Origin: Rhodopirellula sp.
Lineage (GTDB): Bacteria > Planctomycetota > Planctomycetia > Pirellulales > Pirellulaceae
NCBI GenBank assembly: GCA_002690925.1
Contig: NZGD01000291.1
Coordinates: 1-51,040, forward strand
Length of the DNA: 51,040 bases
Direction: 5' to 3'
Shown here: positions 17,283 to 26,492 of the stretch, piece after piece
How positions within the stretch are numbered: the stretch's first letter is position 1
Layout of the letters: each line of letters starts with the position of its first letter
Position numbers and translations under genes: made by a program
Notes under the pieces: model-generated
The model's database searches: none
What the model saw: only the letters and a program-made list of their open reading frames with translations
Told to the model about the DNA's origin: nothing

Positions 17283-19727
17283 CTATTCCCACCGTGTTGG
17301 GGCTCGGCGTACATCCCAAGGTCGAGTTGGCTCTGGCGTGTCTGATGAAATGGTGGCTTCCGGATCCGAACCGATTGTGGATGACAACCAGTGGCCCAAT
17401 GAACTTGCCATCAACGCAGGCAACAGGAAAACCACCCCCAACAGGGCACTGGCCAACAATCCGAACATGAACAGCGAAAACCGGCTTGTAGGCACAAAAT
17501 CGCTGAACCAATAGGCCATCAAGGAAACCCCACAGACCAGAGTGGTCTGAAACATTGCCCACCCACACTGCGTGAGCGCCCCGTAAGCGGCGCGTATCTG
17601 ACCAAGCCCACGTGCACGGCGGGACCCAAATCTGCTGAGAAGATGAACCGTATCATCCACCGCGATTCCCAAGGCAACACTCGCCGACATGACCGAGCCT
17701 ATATCCAACGGAATTGCCAACAAGCCCATGAAACCAAACAAAGCAATCGCAGGAAATAGATTCGGAGCCATCGCGATTAAACCGCCCAACACACTGCGTA
17801 ACATCAACACCATGACAAAAGCGATTACAGCAAAGGCTGTCATGAAACTGAGAAAAAGATCTCTCAGCAGGATTTCCTGAGACTTCTGGACAATCACAAC
17901 ACCACCAGTCAGCGAAGCCTGAACCGGTACTTCGCTATCAGCTACCAGCTCATTGATCGTATTCCGAATGGCCTCGAGTACGCCATTCGAATCATCTTCT
18001 GCCTGTTGTGGCATGCGAATACTGAGTCGCCAAATCTCCTCGCCCTTGTCGCGTGCAATGAAGCCCAGTTGCCAAAGTGATGACTCGGGGTCTCTCACCA
18101 ACTTACGAACCACACTGCGTTGTGCCGTCGCCGCCAACGTACGTTTTCTTGAAATCGCTGGTACAAAGGTCACCGCTGACAAGACACCGTCAACATCCTC
18201 GATTTTCAACAACCTGGAATGAGACTTGGCAACCACAGACAACCGTACCAGCGGATCATCCTCCTTAGTCATCTCGGGAAATACCAGCAGCAATTCACCC
18301 GTCACAGTTGGTGCCACGTGCTGCTCGAACCATTCGTACTGAGTTCGAATGGCGCTATCTGGCAGAAACATTCGAGGCACATTCACGGTGCTCTCCAAGC
18401 GAGCCAAACCCAGCGACAAAATGATCGTCACCGCCAGAAAAGCAAAAATCGTGGGCCATGGACGGGCAAGACGCCGACGCATCCAAAGCCTCAGCCAAGC
18501 GGCCAGTCCATCACGCTGCCGATTCTGTTGCCGCTGCGATTTGGTGAGCACCATGGCGCCGGGCAATAGTAAAAAAAGCAACATGAGAGTCACCATGACG
18601 CCCAACGATGCAACACCGCCAAAAATCCGCACAGGTTCCAAACGGACCAACGTCAACGAACTTAGTCCCACGACTGTCGTTCCCGTTGCAAGGCAACATG
18701 GTGGAACACCCGCTTTCATCGCAAGACGAGCCACTTCAGCCCGTGACAGGTCAGGAAAATCTGAAGCTGCGTCCAAATAGTAGTTACTCAAATGAATCCC
18801 GGAAGAAACCGTTAACACAAAGATCAGTGGAGGCAAGACGATCAAAACAGCATTCATGGGAATACCGGTGTAGTAGACCATTGCAAGCACAAGTCCTTCA
18901 CCGATCACCGCAACCGCCACAATCGATCCCGTCAATGGAATTGAACGCAAACAAATCAAACACAACACAGCCGCAATCAAGGCAGAGGGAGGTGTAAAAA
19001 CTCGCATTGATCGCACACTCTCAGCATCAACGGTTCCACCATCGAAGGGTCCGCCAACCACGGACACCTGACTAGCGTTTCGGTCGGTCACCTCACCAAT
19101 GATTTCTCGAATTCCCGGAATCAAAAGACGTCGTTGCTCAAGTGCCGGCATCGATAAAGATGCAACGAGGCAAGTCTGGCTGCCATCCTGACCAATGAGT
19201 GAACCCTGCAGCCGGCGGACAGCAGCATCGCGAGGCAAATTCACAGGCGAGGAAGTTAAACGATCAAGAGTTTCGGTCCCGGTGCGCAACCACTTCAGCG
19301 GATATTTCAATCCCGTTTGTTCACGCAACCCAAGAATCATATCGACGACCTTTGCCGAAGCATCGGGATCAATCTCATCGAGCAAACTCTCAGCAAGCAC
19401 ATCACTTACAGGAACAGTCTCACTACCCAACCCAGGTTCGACTAATGGGCTCAACGCTGTCGCAACCTCTGCGAGTGGAACCGAGTTCAGATCGGATCCT
19501 TCCCAAGCGACCATAATCAGGTCAGCCGCAGAAAAGTTCTTCACAAAGTCATCAAACCGGGTCTTCTCTGGAACCGTGTTCGGGATCCAGTCTGACGGTC
19601 GATTGAAAAGCGATTCAATCGCAGCGTGCGAATGGAAGACAGCCGGTATGGCAAGCAGAGCCAACAACAGCAACCCGAACTTGAACCGTCGAAGATATTT
19701 CTGCCGCAGCAAATCTTCCTGGTTCAT
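17283..19727 (-). CDS. MMPL/RND-superfamily transporter (HAE3-like)
   Basis: 814 residues arranged as the duplicated RND plan. Each half has one transmembrane helix, a large extracytoplasmic domain and then a bundle of helices. First half: LLLLALLAIPAVF helix, periplasmic part to about residue 235, then helices including VLIVLPPLIFVLTVSSGIHLSNYYLDA and TGTTVVGLSSLTLVRLEPVR. Second half: the conserved ASVALGIAVDDTVHLLSRFG, the position of the proton-relay Asp in MMPL proteins, then QTTLVCGVSLMAYWFSDFVP. It probably exports lipids or other hydrophobic molecules, but the substrate cannot be read from sequence. No membrane-fusion protein or outer-membrane channel gene is adjacent. Confidence 0.9.
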   Translation of the reverse strand: MNQEDLLRQKYLRRFKFGLLLLALLAIPAVFHSHAAIESLFNRPSDWIPNTVPEKTRFDDFVKNFSAADLIMVAWEGSDLNSVPLAEVATALSPLVEPGLGSETVPVSDVLAESLLDEIDPDASAKVVDMILGLREQTGLKYPLKWLRTGTETLDRLTSSPVNLPRDAAVRRLQGSLIGQDGSQTCLVASLSMPALEQRRLLIPGIREIIGEVTDRNASQVSVVGGPFDGGTVDAESVRSMRVFTPPSALIAAVLCLICLRSIPLTGSIVAVAVIGEGLVLAMVYYTGIPMNAVLIVLPPLIFVLTVSSGIHLSNYYLDAASDFPDLSRAEVARLAMKAGVPPCCLATGTTVVGLSSLTLVRLEPVRIFGGVASLGVMVTLMLLFLLLPGAMVLTKSQRQQNRQRDGLAAWLRLWMRRRLARPWPTIFAFLAVTIILSLGLARLESTVNVPRMFLPDSAIRTQYEWFEQHVAPTVTGELLLVFPEMTKEDDPLVRLSVVAKSHSRLLKIEDVDGVLSAVTFVPAISRKRTLAATAQRSVVRKLVRDPESSLWQLGFIARDKGEEIWRLSIRMPQQAEDDSNGVLEAIRNTINELVADSEVPVQASLTGGVVIVQKSQEILLRDLFLSFMTAFAVIAFVMVLMLRSVLGGLIAMAPNLFPAIALFGFMGLLAIPLDIGSVMSASVALGIAVDDTVHLLSRFGSRRARGLGQIRAAYGALTQCGWAMFQTTLVCGVSLMAYWFSDFVPTSRFSLFMFGLLASALLGVVFLLPALMASSLGHWLSSTIGSDPEATISSDTPEPTRPWDVRRAPTRWE

Positions 19728-20296
19728 GGTCTATCCTCACACAAATCCGGTCAAACCAATTGACTCGCTGAGATCCGAACAGCGAAATCGGGGCAATAAC
19801 CCGGTGACATTGCCGGCATTTACTGGCGTGCCCAGCGAACGCCATGTTGGCGAAATCAGCCTTTTTTTTCCAGTGGGCAGAAATCAGCATTTGCCCCTAC
19901 AAAATTCGCATTCCCCCTGAACTAGCTTTCCCAGCCCAGCACCACTGCGAAACAGTAAAACAGCAATTAGACTCTTGGGGAGCCACCCTCTGCTTGTGGG
20001 TAGACTCGAGACTGCAGATCCGAGACTGCAGATCCGGGACAGCAGATCGAAGGACCGAAAATCAGTGTGTGTGGGGTGCAGTTCGAACGGAACGAGTTCA
20101 CGTGACATCGCGGGAAGGATCAGTAAGTTTCGACCGTGCATCTGGACGTAGTTTCCTTTCAGCGTACTACCAAGCCAACACATTGCAGTTCCAATCGGCC
20201 ACAAGCTCTGGCGCAAATCGACCAGCCAGTCACCATCTCCACCAGCCAGCCCACGATCGCCGCACATCATTTTTCGAAACGCATCCTTTCAATACC
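19728..20296. other. Divergent intergenic region between the transporter and the GT2 gene
   Basis: 569 bp. An open frame runs through part of it in phase with the GT2 gene, but the residues do not look coding. It contains a small tandem repeat at 20007-20048. Promoters for both flanking genes are expected here but were not identified. Confidence 0.5.
20007..20048 (+). repeat. Three-copy 14-bp tandem repeat
   Basis: cgagactgcagatc occurs at 20007-20020 and 20021-20034, with a diverged third copy (cgggacagcagatc) at 20035-20048. It is in the spacer upstream of the GT2 gene, about 250 bp before its start. Confidence 0.8.
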
Positions 20297-21112
20297 ATGA
20301 ATACGACTCAAGCATTGAAAGCCCCACTCTCGCTGCTCAGCGTCGTCATCCCAGCGATGGATGAGGCGGGATGCATTGCATCGACCATTGAACACCTACA
20401 CCTGACGTTGAAACTAAAATCCATCCCACATCAAATCATTGTCGTAGATGATCACAGTAGTGATTCCACTTGGGACATTCTTCAGGAGATGGCCTCGTCG
20501 AATGATGCACTGAGTCCAATCAAGAACGATTCGGAAAGCGGTTTCGGGCGAGCAGTCTGCTGTGGCATCAATGCCGCCAAAGGTGATGCGATCGTTGTCA
20601 TGATGGCTGATGAATCTGACGACTCCAACGATGTCGTCCGCTATTGGGAACTCCTGAACGAGGGATGGGACTGTGTGTTTGGCAGTCGCTTCATGAAAGG
20701 AGGCGGTGTAATCGATTACCCTTGGCTGAAGCTAAGACTGAATCGGCTAGTCAATCATCTGATTCGCGTGCTTTTCCGGATCAGGCTCAATGACACCACG
20801 AACGCTTTCAAAGCTTATCGCACTTCAACGGTCCAAGGCTGCCAACCATTGATTTCACCGCACTTCAACTTGACCGTTGAGCTACCACTCAAAGCTATCG
20901 TTCGTGGCTACAGTTGGAAAGTTATCCCCATCACTTGGAAGAACCGTCGCTCTGGCGTTGCAAAACTGAAAATGCGAGAAATGGGTAGTCGATATTTTTT
21001 CATCATTGCCTATGTGTGGCTCGAAAAATATTTCAGCCGCGGCGATTATCTTGCGACAGGTCAAGGCAAACGCGAATCCTCTTCTTCGCAATCTGAGGAG
21101 GAAAACCATTGA
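20297..21112 (+). CDS. GT2-family glycosyltransferase (dolichyl-phosphate sugar synthase-like)
   Basis: 271 residues, GT-A fold. LSVVIPAMDEAGCIASTIEH opens the domain, IIVVDDHSSDSTWDILQE binds the nucleotide, and MMADESDDSNDV sits at the DXD position. The C-terminal part (NDTTNAFKAYRTS, YSWKVIPITWKNR) matches polyprenyl-phosphate mannose/glucose synthases. It probably charges a lipid carrier with a sugar for the membrane glycosyltransferases downstream. Start chosen at the ATG at 20297; the frame is open further upstream but without sense. Its stop overlaps the TTG start of the next gene (4 bp, TTGA), indicating coupling. Confidence 0.87.
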   Translation: MNTTQALKAPLSLLSVVIPAMDEAGCIASTIEHLHLTLKLKSIPHQIIVVDDHSSDSTWDILQEMASSNDALSPIKNDSESGFGRAVCCGINAAKGDAIVVMMADESDDSNDVVRYWELLNEGWDCVFGSRFMKGGGVIDYPWLKLRLNRLVNHLIRVLFRIRLNDTTNAFKAYRTSTVQGCQPLISPHFNLTVELPLKAIVRGYSWKVIPITWKNRRSGVAKLKMREMGSRYFFIIAYVWLEKYFSRGDYLATGQGKRESSSSQSEEENH

Positions 21113-22647
21113 GCAAAAAAACAAAACAAAACCAGAACAGACCGCCTGATACGAATGGCGTCACTCGATCACCACAATCGGGCGATCAACATCGCACTCG
21201 ATGGCGTCTTGCCTGCATCCTGCCCGCGTTCACTGTTCTAGCAGCAAGCTTTTTGTTTCCTGCCAATCGAATCCATGAGGACGAGATCTACTGGATCGGC
21301 TCTAGCTATTACTATCAACTTGCTGTCGTCGAGGGCGATGCGTCCAATCCTGATTGGCAGCTACTTCCTGCTCGCGAGAATCCTGTCCTTGGAAAATACG
21401 TGATTGGACTTGCGTTACAAATTGCTGGTCACCCCGTCACGACCCCCGACCTACTTGGCTCGTTTTATCTTATCTTCGCAAACATTCCGAATGCTTGGGG
21501 AAGCGGTGAAGCTTTTGAAAAACGTCTGGCAGTGGCAACAAGGGTCAACCCCTCGATGCGAGATTCAATACGCAGCGGTCAGGCACTGCCGCTCGAAGAT
21601 TCCCAGCTCGTCACCACGCGACGCACCGTTCTTATTTTCGGCATGTTTGCGGCGATCGGAATCGCGGTACTTGGCCAGCAGTGCCATTGGAAAACGGGGG
21701 GCTTATTAGCGGGTTTTCTCTTCAGCTTGCACCCGATAGTCATTGACGCATGTTCGTTGGCGATGATCGACATCATCGCCATCACATTCTCTATCTGGTT
21801 CATGGTGGGAATAGTGCAAATTCTTGGCGTGACTGTAAACCCATCAGTGGAGACAAGCAGCAAGCAACATTCTCAGAAAGACACGGTCAAATCCACTTTT
21901 GCCAAGCCAATCAATCCTGTCATCCGTCGGCAATGGCTCCAGCGAGCAAGCACGACCCTATTCACTGGCATCATGCTGGCCTTTGCCTGCGGGTCAAAGA
22001 TGAATTCGTTGGTAGTTGCCGCAACTGCTGCTGCATGCGGCACCTGGTACGTGGCAAGACTGTTGCAGCAGCGTTTCCAACTTCACAGTGCACTTCGAAA
22101 AAACAAGATGATTGCGGGCGATGAAACGCCCTCTCTTTCAGTAGGTTTTATGACCGTAAACACCCAAGTGACGATGCTAGTGATGGTGGCGATCATCGCG
22201 GTATTTTTTTTCATTGGCTCCAACCCAACCCTTTACGGTGATCCAATCGACGGTGTGAGGGCTCTTTGGTATGAACATAACCTGACTGCCGATATACAGG
22301 AGGTCATGCTTGGGGGGCGATTACACAATATTTCAGACAAGGTTCAAGCGTTAGCTGGCTTGGTATGCGGCGGCCCCATTGCTTTCACCCTACTTTGTCT
22401 GATCGTCGCGTGGTCAGCGTTTGACTGCATTCGCAAACAGTCCGTGGGAATTGTCATCGTGCTTTGGTGGTCTATGGCATTATTGCTTTTGATCATGTGG
22501 ATGCCATTTGCATGGGAACGATATACACTGCCAATTATCCCACCCACCATGCTTATCGTTGGCGCGGTCGCCGAACGTATCGGGTACTGGATGTGGTCCA
22601 AATGCATATCGCCACACCGTGGCGTGGCAAGTACAGCCGCGCCATGA
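21109..22647 (+). CDS. Polytopic membrane glycosyltransferase, GT39/PMT-like
   Basis: 512 residues with about ten hydrophobic segments. After the first membrane helix comes ANRIHEDEIYWIGSS, an acidic pair in the first extracytoplasmic loop as in lipid-linked-sugar-using enzymes of the PMT/ArnT class. Further helices such as LAGFLFSLHPIVIDACSLAM, IAITFSIWFMVGIVQ and ALLLLIMWMPFAWERY follow; the last carries the WERY-type motif near the end. It probably transfers sugar from a polyprenyl carrier to proteins or glycans on the outer face. The start is a TTG overlapping the GT2 stop. Acceptor unknown. Confidence 0.72.
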   Translation: MSKKTKQNQNRPPDTNGVTRSPQSGDQHRTRWRLACILPAFTVLAASFLFPANRIHEDEIYWIGSSYYYQLAVVEGDASNPDWQLLPARENPVLGKYVIGLALQIAGHPVTTPDLLGSFYLIFANIPNAWGSGEAFEKRLAVATRVNPSMRDSIRSGQALPLEDSQLVTTRRTVLIFGMFAAIGIAVLGQQCHWKTGGLLAGFLFSLHPIVIDACSLAMIDIIAITFSIWFMVGIVQILGVTVNPSVETSSKQHSQKDTVKSTFAKPINPVIRRQWLQRASTTLFTGIMLAFACGSKMNSLVVAATAAACGTWYVARLLQQRFQLHSALRKNKMIAGDETPSLSVGFMTVNTQVTMLVMVAIIAVFFFIGSNPTLYGDPIDGVRALWYEHNLTADIQEVMLGGRLHNISDKVQALAGLVCGGPIAFTLLCLIVAWSAFDCIRKQSVGIVIVLWWSMALLLLIMWMPFAWERYTLPIIPPTMLIVGAVAERIGYWMWSKCISPHRGVASTAAP

Positions 22648-22675
22648 TTGCGAATCACGTGACCGTAAAAAGAAC

Positions 22676-24019
22676 ATGGGACACAGTCATAACACTGGCT
22701 TCAACCTACTCTTACCCGACCTGCCAGCCATGATCATCCGCTTTCTTTCCTTCATTACTGCTGGACCATTTTGGATTTGCAAGGCATGGCTTCTTTCTCT
22801 GTTCGCAGCATTATCGTTCAGTTGTGTGCCAACGATCTTCCGTGATGGTGTGGGCTGGGATGATGCGAATCCTCCCTTACCACCCGCCTATGAACTGAAA
22901 GCTGACCAACCGTTGGCCGATACAGCAGAATTAACGATTCCCGAAGATCCAGGAGCCCGGAGTCACGGGGCTAAGCTGACGCCACGAGTATTTAGCGCTG
23001 GCTGTCTTTTCATTGTAAAGCAGCTGAACTTGCATCCCTATTTGCCGGCATCGCTTGGTGGCTGCCTGTTTCTATTGTCCGGAATCATCTCGGGATACAG
23101 TATTACCGGTGATCGAAAGCTCGCCTTGGGAGTATCACTGATCTTGGCTGGTCTGTACGCATCCAATGCCTGCTTCTCGATGAACTTCGAACCCAAGCCA
23201 TTCGATGGTGTTGCGATTGGTATGGTTGCCGTGACCCTGATGCTGATCAATCGCCCCATCCTCTTCTCGGCATCCGCATTCTTGACTTGCTGGACAGACG
23301 AACGTGCAATCATGTCTCTGGTATTGATCGGCATAACCGTGTTTTTGCTGATAAACATGGATACGAAGGTTCGCCAAAATCGTGGTTGGATGCTGGCTGG
23401 GGCAATCCTGAGCTACATCATTTCACGAAAACTTTTGGAGGCGATTTGGTCTCCAACCGACCTCAGTATGCTTGGTGAGAACCTACTGACATCGACAGCC
23501 TATTTCCAGCTAGCTGGTTGGAGTTGCTTTGAGGGCGCGTGGATACTGCTCGCGATGGCAGTCTGGAAAAGCTGGCAAAATCGTTCACCCCTTGTCAGTT
23601 TTGGCATCGTGATCGTTGCACTTGGCTGTATTGGATCCTGTCTGATCGTGCTGGATGTTTCCCGTGCCAGTTGCTTTGCCTTTCCGCTGATTTTTGCAGC
23701 ATTGGCATCACTTACACCCGAACGAAAGAATGAGGAATCACCCAAATCTTCAGAGCAGACTATCAAGCATAGCGAGAGCCGCAAACGAAACAGCAAAGTC
23801 CGCAAGAAAGCCAAGCCCGAGTTAAGTGTTCAGAATCATGAAAAGTCAAACGACTTTGATGCCAATATTGCTGCCAGCCAAACGAACTACCTGACCGGCC
23901 CAGTTTTTCTTGCCGCCTTGATCTCACTAATTTCAACAAACTGGGAAATCATCATGGCAACCGTCATGAGCCCCTGTCCCTCGACATTGATCTGGTTCAT
24001 CCAATATTTAGCCAACTAA
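22676..24019 (+). CDS. Polytopic membrane protein, probable envelope-glycan role
   Basis: About 447 residues with roughly ten hydrophobic segments (LLSLFAALSFSCVPTIF, LGVSLILAGLYASNACF, SFGIVIVALGCIGSCLIVLD and others). I do not recognise a family. An acidic/aromatic loop (FRDGVGWDDANPPLPPAYEL) follows the first membrane segment, as in the neighbouring enzyme, and a Lys/Ser/Glu-rich soluble stretch (about 30-60 residues) precedes the last helix. It follows the GT39-like gene by 28 bp, so a shared operon and a role in the same glycan pathway are plausible. The start is uncertain: ATG 22676 is used, ATG 22730 is equally possible. Confidence 0.62.
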   Translation: MGHSHNTGFNLLLPDLPAMIIRFLSFITAGPFWICKAWLLSLFAALSFSCVPTIFRDGVGWDDANPPLPPAYELKADQPLADTAELTIPEDPGARSHGAKLTPRVFSAGCLFIVKQLNLHPYLPASLGGCLFLLSGIISGYSITGDRKLALGVSLILAGLYASNACFSMNFEPKPFDGVAIGMVAVTLMLINRPILFSASAFLTCWTDERAIMSLVLIGITVFLLINMDTKVRQNRGWMLAGAILSYIISRKLLEAIWSPTDLSMLGENLLTSTAYFQLAGWSCFEGAWILLAMAVWKSWQNRSPLVSFGIVIVALGCIGSCLIVLDVSRASCFAFPLIFAALASLTPERKNEESPKSSEQTIKHSESRKRNSKVRKKAKPELSVQNHEKSNDFDANIAASQTNYLTGPVFLAALISLISTNWEIIMATVMSPCPSTLIWFIQYLAN

Positions 24020-24231
24020 CTCGCCAAGGACCGAGCGAACCCTTTGCAAGCCAGTGTGAACACAAGACCAGTGTGAGCATTAGAATCGTGATCTCCGTGA
24101 TGATGGGATCTGGGGACCCGAAGTTAAAAAAGGGGCATTAAAATCCCTGACCAGTCCTTGCCACGGCCCACCGACTCGATCAACATAAGCGTTACAGAAG
24201 ATATCCCAACCAAATCCACTTGGAAGAAAAA

Positions 24232-24405
24232 ATGACTCGCACACTCCTTGCAATGATGTTCACTCTGTCCCTGTTCTTCGTGACTGGTTGCACCACAAGT
24301 ACTGAAACAACGCTTATCGAGGCACCTCCCCAGAGCACTGAAGCGGAAGACCAAGCCTACGAAGACGAAATGGACTCTGAAGAGGAAGAGGAAGGCGACG
24401 AGTAA
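24232..24405 (+). CDS. Tiny acidic lipoprotein
   Basis: 57 residues. A signal peptide with lipobox-like end (FFVTGC, Cys at about 20) is followed by a short, highly acidic mature chain (EAEDQAYEDEMDSEEEEEGDE). GGAAG lies 5 nt before the ATG at 24232. No family recognised. It sits between the polytopic protein and the TPR-fused glycosyltransferase. Small lipoproteins of this kind are often missed; the lipobox and good ribosome site make it likely real. Confidence 0.65.
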   Translation: MTRTLLAMMFTLSLFFVTGCTTSTETTLIEAPPQSTEAEDQAYEDEMDSEEEEEGDE

Positions 24406-24454
24406 TCAGTTTCGAGACTGGATATAACCTCACGCTGTCAATTCGTGTATCACC

Positions 24455-26242
24455 ATGAGCAAGCGAAAGAGGCGGCCGTCTCAAGCAACTGACAACAGTC
24501 ACCATCGAGAAACGGTGATGCAACCTGTTGCCATCACTACCCGAAAAAAATCTTTCAAAATGCTACTGGGCAGTATTTGCCTGGTAGCATTTTTTTTGCG
24601 ACTTCTAAACCTGTTGCAGACATTTGAGCTGCCAACGGTAGTGCAGTTAATGGGTGATGCTCGGGGCTACGTTGATTGGGCCGAGCAAATCGCATCAGGT
24701 GAGTGGTACGGGACGCAGACTTTTTATCAGGCTCCCCTGTATCCCTACACGCTTGCGGTACTGATCAAGGGATTTTCTGCAGGCACATTCGGTCTGCGTT
24801 TTTTCCAAATTATCCTCGGCACGCTAAGTGTTGGGCTGATCGGAATCGCCGGGCGTCATGCATACAATCGACAAGTGGGTGTGATCGCTGCAGCCATGTA
24901 CGCCCTCTATCCTCCCGCAATTTATTACGACGGGATCATTCAAAAGACAGCATTAGCTTCGTTTCTGCTATGTCTGCTCTTAGCTGAATGTTCGTACCTG
25001 AATAGACGGGCTTCCAAAGTTCATTCGTTGTTCGCCGGCATCACGCTGGGCTTGCTTGTACTGACCCGTGAGAACGCATTGCTTTGGGTACCTGTCATTC
25101 CAATCTGGATGGCATTGCGAATACCAGCAGAACGTGTAGCAAAAACAGGGACATTGATCAGTTATGCCATGGGGCTCGCGGTTGTGCTGCTTCCCGTGGC
25201 TGCAAGAAATGCGTCTTTGGGTGGTGAATGGTCACCTACGACCTTTCAAGCAGGACCCAACTTTTACATTGGGAACAACGTCAATTCCAATGGACTCTAC
25301 CGACCTTTAGTACCTGGACATGAAACACCCAAGTACGAACGCGCTGATGCACAGCGACTAGCCGAACAGGACGAAGGGCGGGAATTGACATCGCGAGAGG
25401 TTTCACGCTACTGGTTTGAAAAATCATTTACGGAAATCAAACAGGATCCCGGGCGTTGGTTCCGATTGCTGATGATCAAATCCCTCATGGTCGTGAACCG
25501 TTTCGAGGTGCCTGACGTCGAAAGTATGAGGGTCTATCGAGACTTCTCGATCACGCTAAGCGTCCTTGCCCCAGTGTGGAACTTTGGAATCCTCTGTCCA
25601 CTCGCGATCTGGGGAGTACTTGTGACAAAAAATAGGTGGCGGCGACTTTCCCTGTTTTATGCATTCACGCTGGTGATGGTGGCGGCCATCATTGGCTTCT
25701 TTATCCTTGGTCGCTACCGCGAACCTCTGGTACCACTGCTGATCCTTTTTGCTGCCGGCGGCATGCCGGTCCTCATTAAGGTGCTTCGCACTCGAGATTG
25801 GGCTTCTTTTCGATTCCCCATCGCGGTGACAATCTTTTCAATCGTGGCCTGCAATCTTCCCGTACATGATGAATCAATGCTCAATGCAAGTTCCTACATG
25901 AATGCAGGCGTCGCGGCAGGCATGAACGGTGATCTCCGAGTGTCGATTGAATACCTCCTGAACGCGATCGACGCGGAACCAGGCTTGGCGGAGGCCTACG
26001 CGAACCTTGGTCGGGCTTACGAACAGAGCAACGAACCTCAAAAGGCGATTCACTGTTACCAGCAAGCGTTAGTGGTGAATCCAATGCTGCAGCCAGTCGA
26101 CACTTGGATGGGCTCGCTATTTGAATCAATGGACGCCCGATCGGAGGCACTGGAAAGCTACCAGCGAGCTTTGGAAAAGAATCCTATGGATGAAGCTGCA
26201 CAGCAAGCGATACAGCGTCTCGGTGACAAACAAAGCCCATGA
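24455..26242 (+). CDS. Membrane glycosyltransferase (GT39/GT83-like) fused to C-terminal TPRs
   Basis: 595 residues. The N-terminal 450 are polytopic, with VQLMGDARGYVDWAEQIA (acidic loop after the first helix) and FYQAPLYPYTLAV, the pattern of PMT-type enzymes that use polyprenyl-linked sugar. From about residue 490 there are TPR units: SYMNAGVAAGMNGDLRVSIE, AYANLGRAYEQSNEPQKAIH and SLFESMDARSEALESYQRAL. The membrane enzyme plus soluble TPR arrangement is reminiscent of proteins that bind target polypeptides. It lies near a GT2/GT39-like pair, so a common glycosylation pathway is a reasonable inference. Confidence 0.78.
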   Translation: MSKRKRRPSQATDNSHHRETVMQPVAITTRKKSFKMLLGSICLVAFFLRLLNLLQTFELPTVVQLMGDARGYVDWAEQIASGEWYGTQTFYQAPLYPYTLAVLIKGFSAGTFGLRFFQIILGTLSVGLIGIAGRHAYNRQVGVIAAAMYALYPPAIYYDGIIQKTALASFLLCLLLAECSYLNRRASKVHSLFAGITLGLLVLTRENALLWVPVIPIWMALRIPAERVAKTGTLISYAMGLAVVLLPVAARNASLGGEWSPTTFQAGPNFYIGNNVNSNGLYRPLVPGHETPKYERADAQRLAEQDEGRELTSREVSRYWFEKSFTEIKQDPGRWFRLLMIKSLMVVNRFEVPDVESMRVYRDFSITLSVLAPVWNFGILCPLAIWGVLVTKNRWRRLSLFYAFTLVMVAAIIGFFILGRYREPLVPLLILFAAGGMPVLIKVLRTRDWASFRFPIAVTIFSIVACNLPVHDESMLNASSYMNAGVAAGMNGDLRVSIEYLLNAIDAEPGLAEAYANLGRAYEQSNEPQKAIHCYQQALVVNPMLQPVDTWMGSLFESMDARSEALESYQRALEKNPMDEAAQQAIQRLGDKQSP

Positions 26243-26255
26243 AACCGGTTTCATG
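26238..26255. repeat. 18-bp perfect palindrome spanning the stop codon
   Basis: catgaaaccggtttcatg reads identically on both strands and contains the stop codon of the TPR-fused glycosyltransferase (TGA at 26240-26242). It could be an RNA hairpin or a dyad-symmetric protein site. No T-tract follows. Confidence 0.7.
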
Positions 26256-26442
26256 AAATGTAATTCAGCGCATGTAGCAATCTGGTTACCGAAAAACACT
26301 CAATATTTACAAAGTGTTGCCGACAATATGGACTGTGGGGTTAACGACTCCGACGGGATATTTGTTCGCTTGAAGTAGCCGATGAACAACACATTTTGGT
26401 TGTGTTTTACGTCCCTAGTTGATACCCTTAGCAGTTCTTATT

Positions 26443-26459
26443 GGTGGGGTTTCCCCGCC
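26443..26459 (+). promoter_or_regulatory. Hairpin in the leader of the DUF1559 gene
   Basis: ggtgggg (26443-26449) and ccccgcc (26453-26459) form a 7-bp GC-rich stem with one G-T wobble and a TTT loop, 33 bp before the start of the next gene. No T-run follows, so it is more likely a 5' leader structure than a terminator. Confidence 0.45.
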
Positions 26460-26492
26460 TAGACTCATTTCTTGTAATTTCCGGAGTTTACG

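Noticed and set aside
19844..20296. In-frame extension upstream of the GT2 gene
   Set aside because: The residues do not look coding, the region contains a tandem repeat, and the GT2 fold begins right after the ATG at 20297.
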